NCBI GenBank assembly: GCA_945878835.1 | Contig: CAMCUG010000033.1 | Coordinates: forward strand, 1-10,345 | Length of the DNA stretch: 10,345 nt | DNA from: Chryseobacterium gleum | GTDB taxonomy: Bacteria > Bacteroidota > Bacteroidia > Flavobacteriales_D > Sanyastnellaceae | Direction: 5' to 3' | Made by a program: the position numbers and the translations under genes | Shown: positions 7,214-10,345 of the stretch, piece after piece | How the letters are laid out: each line of letters starts with the position of its first letter | Numbering within the stretch: the first letter of the stretch is position 1 | The notes under the pieces: model-generated | What the model saw: the letters and a program-made list of their open reading frames with translations, nothing else | What the model was told of the DNA's origin: nothing | Database searches by the model: none

Positions 7214-7221
7214 GAGTTTTG
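7214..7221 (+). promoter_or_regulatory. Weak -7 box candidate for pdxJ
   Basis: GAGTTTTG, one mismatch from TAnnTTTG, lies 19 bases before the pdxJ ATG and continues CAC like the uppS box. The only nearby TTG (7196-7198) is 15 bases upstream, shorter than usual. The divergent region must hold a pdxJ promoter, but this placement is tentative. Confidence 0.25.
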
Positions 7222-7240
7222 CACAACCAATTTTAAATAC

Positions 7241-7954
7241 ATGATCGCACTTAGCGTAAACATTAATAAAATAGCCACCATTCGGAATGCACGAGGTGGC
7301 ATTACACCAGATGTCATTGTGGCAGCGCAGAACATCGAACGCTTCGGTGCCGATGGCATTACGGTGCACCCGAGACCCGACGAGCGTCACATTCGTTACG
7401 CAGATGTCCCCGCTTTGAAAAAAGTTGTAAAAACTGAATTCAATGTGGAAGGGTATCCCACTTCTGACTTTATGGAATTGGTTATTCAATCGAAACCGCA
7501 TCAGGTTACATTGGTGCCAGATGCGCCAGATGCTGTAACATCCAACGCAGGTTGGGATGTGGAAACACATTTTGATTTTTTATCGGGAATCGTTAAAGAA
7601 TTAAAATCACACGGCATGCGTGTAAGTATTTTCATGGAAGCCAATCCCGCCCTCATGAAAAGAGCCGCTGAAACCGGTACAGATCGCATTGAATTGTATA
7701 CCGAAAGCTACGCTGTTGGCTATTCCCTTGACAAAGAAAAAGCTGTAGCGCCATTTATTGAAACTGCGAAAGCTGCACACGAAGCGGGACTTGGCATTAA
7801 TGCCGGTCACGATTTGAACATGGAGAATTTAAAATACTTTGCGCAACAGGTCCCCCATCTGAACGAGGTTTCTATAGGCCACGCGCTTATCTCAGATGCC
7901 TTGTATTTCGGATTAGAAAATACCGTGCAGATGTACAAAAACGAATTGATGTAA
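7241..7954 (+). CDS. pdxJ: Pyridoxine 5'-phosphate synthase
   Basis: PdxJ condenses 3-amino-2-oxopropyl phosphate with 1-deoxyxylulose 5-phosphate to form pyridoxine 5'-phosphate in the DXP-dependent vitamin B6 pathway. From the ATG at 7241 the protein is 237 residues, the normal family size, and begins MIALSVNINKIATIRNARGG. The TIM-barrel active-site groups are visible: HPRPDERHIR at 43-52 (H43, R45 and H50), E70 in NVEGYP, and GINAGHDLN at 185-193 (H190). The 92-107 segment reads VPDAPDAVTSNAGWDV, the variant I associate with Bacteroidota, rather than the enterobacterial VPEKRxExTTEGG. An in-frame upstream start at 7190 is rejected because the extra 17 residues have no family match and cross the putative promoter. 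The hydrolase gene follows after one base, so the two are translated from one message. Confidence 0.95.
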   Translation: MIALSVNINKIATIRNARGGITPDVIVAAQNIERFGADGITVHPRPDERHIRYADVPALKKVVKTEFNVEGYPTSDFMELVIQSKPHQVTLVPDAPDAVTSNAGWDVETHFDFLSGIVKELKSHGMRVSIFMEANPALMKRAAETGTDRIELYTESYAVGYSLDKEKAVAPFIETAKAAHEAGLGINAGHDLNMENLKYFAQQVPHLNEVSIGHALISDALYFGLENTVQMYKNELM

Positions 7955-7955
7955 A

Positions 7956-8726
7956 ATGAAATTGCATTTCAGTAAATACGGGGAAGGAAAACCAATGCTC
8001 ATCTTTCATGGGCTTTTTGGGACAGGAGATAATTGGACCACGCATGCTAAAAAATGGGCAGAACATGGGTTCTGCGTATACACCATTGACCAACGAAATC
8101 ATGGAAGATCATTTCATTCCGATGAAATGAATTACAAACTCATGTGTGAAGACGCCATTGATTTCATAGCCTCTGAAAACCTTCGCGATGTGATACTCTT
8201 GGGTCACAGCATGGGAGGAAAGACAGTGATGCATGTTGCACAAGAAATTGAATTTCTAATTGAAAAACTGATTATTGTTGACATGGGGGCGAAACGCTAT
8301 CCTCGACATCACGAAACTGTTTTTGAGGCGTTGCGATCAGTTCCCTTGGGTCAAATACAATCGAGGTCGGAAGCGGAAGATATTTTTTCCAAGACCTCTG
8401 TTGACAAGGCCACGCAGCTTTTTCTGCTTAAAAATCTCTATTGGAAAGAACCGGGAAAACTCGCATGGCGATTCAATATTGATGCACTTGAATTCCATAT
8501 CAATGAAATTCTTGCTGAAGTGCCGCTGAACACCGGCATTAGCCTACCAACATTGTTTATTAAAGGAGGACTTTCCAATTATATTTTGAAGGAAGACGAG
8601 CGTTCTCTGCAAGAGTACTTTTCCCAAGCTAAAATTATTGAAATGAAAAACACGGGACATTGGCCTCACGCCGAATCTCCGGAACTATTTTTCCAACAGG
8701 TACTTGATTTTAGTCTTAACGGATAG
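7956..8726 (+). CDS. Alpha/beta-fold hydrolase (YbfF-like esterase)
   Basis: This 256-residue cytosolic protein belongs to the alpha/beta hydrolase superfamily and most resembles the YbfF esterase group. HGLFGTGDNW at 18-27 supplies the oxyanion region, and DQRNHGRS at 45-52 is the usual strand-4 motif. GHSMGGKT at 83-90 is the nucleophile elbow (S85). D109 in IIVDMG and H235 in GHWPHAE complete a plausible triad in YbfF-like positions. No signal peptide is seen. The natural substrate is unknown. YbfF enzymes hydrolyse short acyl esters in vitro, so annotation beyond esterase would be a guess. It starts one base after the pdxJ stop and is almost certainly co-transcribed. That is not enough to give it a role in B6 metabolism. 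Confidence 0.87.
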   Translation: MKLHFSKYGEGKPMLIFHGLFGTGDNWTTHAKKWAEHGFCVYTIDQRNHGRSFHSDEMNYKLMCEDAIDFIASENLRDVILLGHSMGGKTVMHVAQEIEFLIEKLIIVDMGAKRYPRHHETVFEALRSVPLGQIQSRSEAEDIFSKTSVDKATQLFLLKNLYWKEPGKLAWRFNIDALEFHINEILAEVPLNTGISLPTLFIKGGLSNYILKEDERSLQEYFSQAKIIEMKNTGHWPHAESPELFFQQVLDFSLNG

Positions 8727-8739
8727 CACTCAATTCATT

Positions 8740-8747
8740 TATATTTG
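8740..8747 (+). promoter_or_regulatory. -7 promoter box of the universal stress protein gene
   Basis: TATATTTG is an exact TAnnTTTG match, followed by CAA. It lies in the 35-base gap after the hydrolase gene, 14 bases before the uspA-type ATG. A TTA at 8716-8718, 21 bases upstream, is a weak -33 element. A separate promoter here makes the stress gene independent of pdxJ. Confidence 0.55.
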
Positions 8748-8761
8748 CAAAAAATATTATT

Positions 8762-9601
8762 ATGGGATTTTCTAAGAAAATTTTAGTTCCAGTCGATTTC
8801 ACTAAGGTGAGTGATATTGCCATTGATCATGCGCTTTTGATGGGCAAAACAATTCTTGCCGATATTCATCTGATTCACATTGTAGAAAATAAAAAGCAAG
8901 TCAATGAAGCTCGCTTAAAGCTAGATGCCTTAAAAGACCGCGTTCGTGTTGAAAATAGCGTTGAGATTCACGCTCATGTTCGCATCGGGAACATCTTTGA
9001 GGACATAGATAAGGCTGCAACGGAAATGGATGCAGCCCTTATTATTATGGGAACACATGGGGCTCGCGGTATGCAATTTATGTCTGGAAGCCGAGCATTG
9101 AAAATTGTTACTGAAAGTTCTATTCCTTTCATCGTTGTTCAAGAGAGAACCATTCGTGAGCAAGGATATCACCGTTTGGTTGTGCCGTTAGACTTGCACA
9201 AAGAAACCAAGCAAAAACTAAGTGCAGTTCGCGATATCGCGAAGTACTTCAATTCGAAAGTGTATTTGATTTCACCGAATGAAACCGATGAGTTCCTAAA
9301 AAATCAACTGGACCGTAATTTAAATTACGCCGTAGAATATTTGAGTTCAAAGAACATTCCTGTTGAAGTTGAAATTACTGAAACGAAGTCCGAAGGTTCA
9401 TTCGTGAAATCGTTGTTGAAATATTCTGCAGCGGTTGAAGCTGATTTGATTTGTATTATGAATTTCTACGAAAGTTCACTGTTAAATGTATTCAACTCGA
9501 GCTACGAACAGCACTTAATCACCAACGATGCGCAGATACCTGTGTTATGTGTGAATCCAGTTGACACTTATATAGCAGACCGCTCAAGCCTGGCTTCGTA
9601 A
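8762..9601 (+). CDS. Universal stress protein, tandem UspA domains
   Basis: This 279-residue cytosolic protein is made of two Usp folds. The first (about 4-127) is well conserved: KILVPVDFTKVSDIAIDHAL with D12 at the nucleotide site, then MGTHGARGMQFMSGSRALK at 96-114, which resembles the ATP-binding G-x2-G-x9-G-S/T motif but with eight rather than nine intervening residues. The second (about 137-265) opens HRLVVPLDL and closes QIPVLCVNP, but lacks the glycine nucleotide motif (IMNFYESSLLNVFNSSYEQ at 232-250 replaces it), so only the first half probably binds nucleotide. Such proteins help survival under starvation or stress; the exact role here is unknown. The ATG at 8762 follows an AT-rich leader. 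It has its own promoter box and ends three bases from the convergent phosphatase gene. Confidence 0.92.
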   Translation: MGFSKKILVPVDFTKVSDIAIDHALLMGKTILADIHLIHIVENKKQVNEARLKLDALKDRVRVENSVEIHAHVRIGNIFEDIDKAATEMDAALIIMGTHGARGMQFMSGSRALKIVTESSIPFIVVQERTIREQGYHRLVVPLDLHKETKQKLSAVRDIAKYFNSKVYLISPNETDEFLKNQLDRNLNYAVEYLSSKNIPVEVEITETKSEGSFVKSLLKYSAAVEADLICIMNFYESSLLNVFNSSYEQHLITNDAQIPVLCVNPVDTYIADRSSLAS

Positions 9602-9604
9602 TAA

Positions 9605-10345
9605 TTAGATTCGAATTCCGATAACTAAAAGGTCATCGGTTTGTTCCACTGAACCCTTCCAAGCGTCAAACGTTTCGTGAAGGGTTTTTTCTTGTGCATC
9701 TATTTCTAGACTTGATATAGATGTAAGAATTTCTTTGAATCGCTTTCGCATGAACTTTTTATTGTTCGCTTCGCCAAACTGGTCTGCATATCCGTCGCTG
9801 CAGGCGTATACCATATCCTCTTTTTCCAATTGGAATTTCTTTGTCTCAAAAGACTGACCTCGTTCACCGAAGGTTCCAATGCTTCGCTTGGTTGGAGCCA
9901 ATTCAATAAGTTCATTCTTTCTGACAACGTAAAGTGGAATGTTCGCGCCGCAATATTCCAACATCATTTCCTTTTCATCGATTGCACAAAGTGCGATGTC
10001 CATACCGTCTCGAACACCGGTGTTATTGTTGCGCAGTACCTCTGTACCTAAACGATTAACGCTATTTAAAATCTGTGAAGGATCAAGAAAAACCTTAGTC
10101 ACGTGATTCAAAAAGTTGTGACCTACCAAACTCATGAATGCACCGGGAACACCGTGTCCCGTGCAGTCTGCAGCGGCGAACAATTTCTTTCCACCTACAT
10201 TCTTAAACCAATAAAAATCGCCACTTACCACAGCCTTCGGAACATAAAAAACAAAACTCTTGTTGAAGATTTGTCTTACCGCACCAATGTTCGGTAAGAT
10301 TGTATTTTGAAGTCTTTGCGCGTAATTGATGCTGTCAGTCAAATC
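9605..10345 (-). CDS. SpoIIE/PP2C-type serine phosphatase domain protein (N-terminal part outside window)
   Basis: The visible 246 residues are the C-terminal output domain of a larger protein, and the reading frame stays open through the right edge. Counting from the first visible codon, DLTDSINYAQRLQNTILP is the usual linker helix before the domain. GDFYW at 42-46, DCTGHGVPGAFM at 60-71, DGMD at 113-116, SDGYADQFG at 183-191 and the terminal TDDLLVIGIRI supply the metal-binding acids and core of SpoIIE-type PP2C phosphatases. In Bacteroidota this domain commonly follows sensor, TPR, HAMP or coiled-coil regions; the sensor type cannot be seen here. A likely role is dephosphorylating a regulatory Ser/Thr, as in partner-switching pathways, but no partner is in the window. 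The stop faces the stress-protein gene, three bases away. Confidence 0.9.
   Translation of the reverse strand, partial: DLTDSINYAQRLQNTILPNIGAVRQIFNKSFVFYVPKAVVSGDFYWFKNVGGKKLFAAADCTGHGVPGAFMSLVGHNFLNHVTKVFLDPSQILNSVNRLGTEVLRNNNTGVRDGMDIALCAIDEKEMMLEYCGANIPLYVVRKNELIELAPTKRSIGTFGERGQSFETKKFQLEKEDMVYACSDGYADQFGEANNKKFMRKRFKEILTSISSLEIDAQEKTLHETFDAWKGSVEQTDDLLVIGIRI
9652..9690 (+). terminator. Probable terminator of the stress-protein gene, inside the convergent phosphatase gene
   Basis: On the plus strand AACCCTTC (9652-9659) pairs perfectly with GAAGGGTT (9679-9686), and the T-run extends through 9690, giving six T in total. The hairpin begins 51 bases after the stress-gene stop. The 19-base loop is longer than usual. 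The element lies wholly within codons for roughly visible residues 219-232 of the phosphatase on the opposite strand. Confidence 0.6.

Noticed and set aside
7140..7226. Longer N-terminus for the CBS protein, extending it by 29 residues.
   Set aside because: The added residues are Cys/Asn/Ser-rich with no domain pattern, and they overlap the divergent promoter region. CBS homology begins right after the ATG at 7137-7139.
7190..7240. Longer N-terminus for PdxJ starting at the ATG 7190.
   Set aside because: PdxJ proteins start just before the LSVNIN motif, which the ATG at 7241 provides. The extension has no family match.
7136..7570. Open frame of 144 codons on the minus strand opposite pdxJ.
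   Set aside because: Antisense to a clear gene, with unusual composition (many Cys, His and Ile) and no domain. It also overlaps the start of the CBS gene.
8275..8529. Overlapping plus-strand frame inside the hydrolase gene.
   Set aside because: Arg/Lys/Phe-rich out-of-frame reading of a well-supported gene, with no start signal of its own.
9584..9597. Possible phosphatase terminator around AAGCC-T-GGCTT.
   Set aside because: A one-base loop cannot form a proper hairpin, and no T-run follows on the minus strand.
10340..10342. TTG as a start codon for the phosphatase.
   Set aside because: The frame stays open to the window edge, and the segment is the usual linker helix preceding the phosphatase domain, so this is an internal Leu codon.

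Overview
The window looks like an ordinary chromosomal segment of a member of the Bacteroidota, probably a flavobacterial lineage. The evidence is the gene content (a PorG/DUF6089-type outer-membrane protein, a Bacteroidota-type PdxJ beginning SVNINKIAT, paired OmpH/Skp proteins), the AT-rich leaders without clear Shine-Dalgarno sequences, and several TAnnTTTG-type -7 promoter boxes. The genus cannot be read from the sequence. I see no mobile element, CRISPR array, tRNA or rRNA.

Left two thirds (about 42-7139, minus strand): a seven-gene cluster read right to left. The order is CBS/ACT-like protein, NAD kinase (nadK), PorG-like protein, undecaprenyl diphosphate synthase (uppS), BamA, OmpH/Skp 1, OmpH/Skp 2, and then an intrinsic terminator at 42-67. 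The last five genes form an envelope-building block. UppS makes the lipid carrier for peptidoglycan and surface glycans, BamA inserts outer-membrane proteins, the OmpH proteins should chaperone them through the periplasm, and the PorG-like protein points to a type IX secretion system elsewhere in the genome. All genes point the same way with gaps of 4-49 bases. However, the sequence suggests the cluster is subdivided: a terminator-like hairpin fused to a promoter box lies before nadK, a promoter-like site lies before uppS, and a -7 box lies before the last ompH.

Right third (7241-9601, plus strand): pdxJ (vitamin B6 synthesis) and an alpha/beta hydrolase follow each other with a one-base gap, divergent from the CBS gene across a 101-bp region. 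A two-domain universal stress protein comes next, with its own strong -7 box. It converges, three bases apart, on a SpoIIE-type phosphatase gene (minus strand) that runs off the right edge. The stress gene's likely terminator lies inside the phosphatase coding sequence.

I found no clearly new system. The points most worth checking concern transcription architecture: the hairpin/promoter overlap before nadK, the near-leaderless promoter before uppS, and the terminator embedded in the convergent gene.
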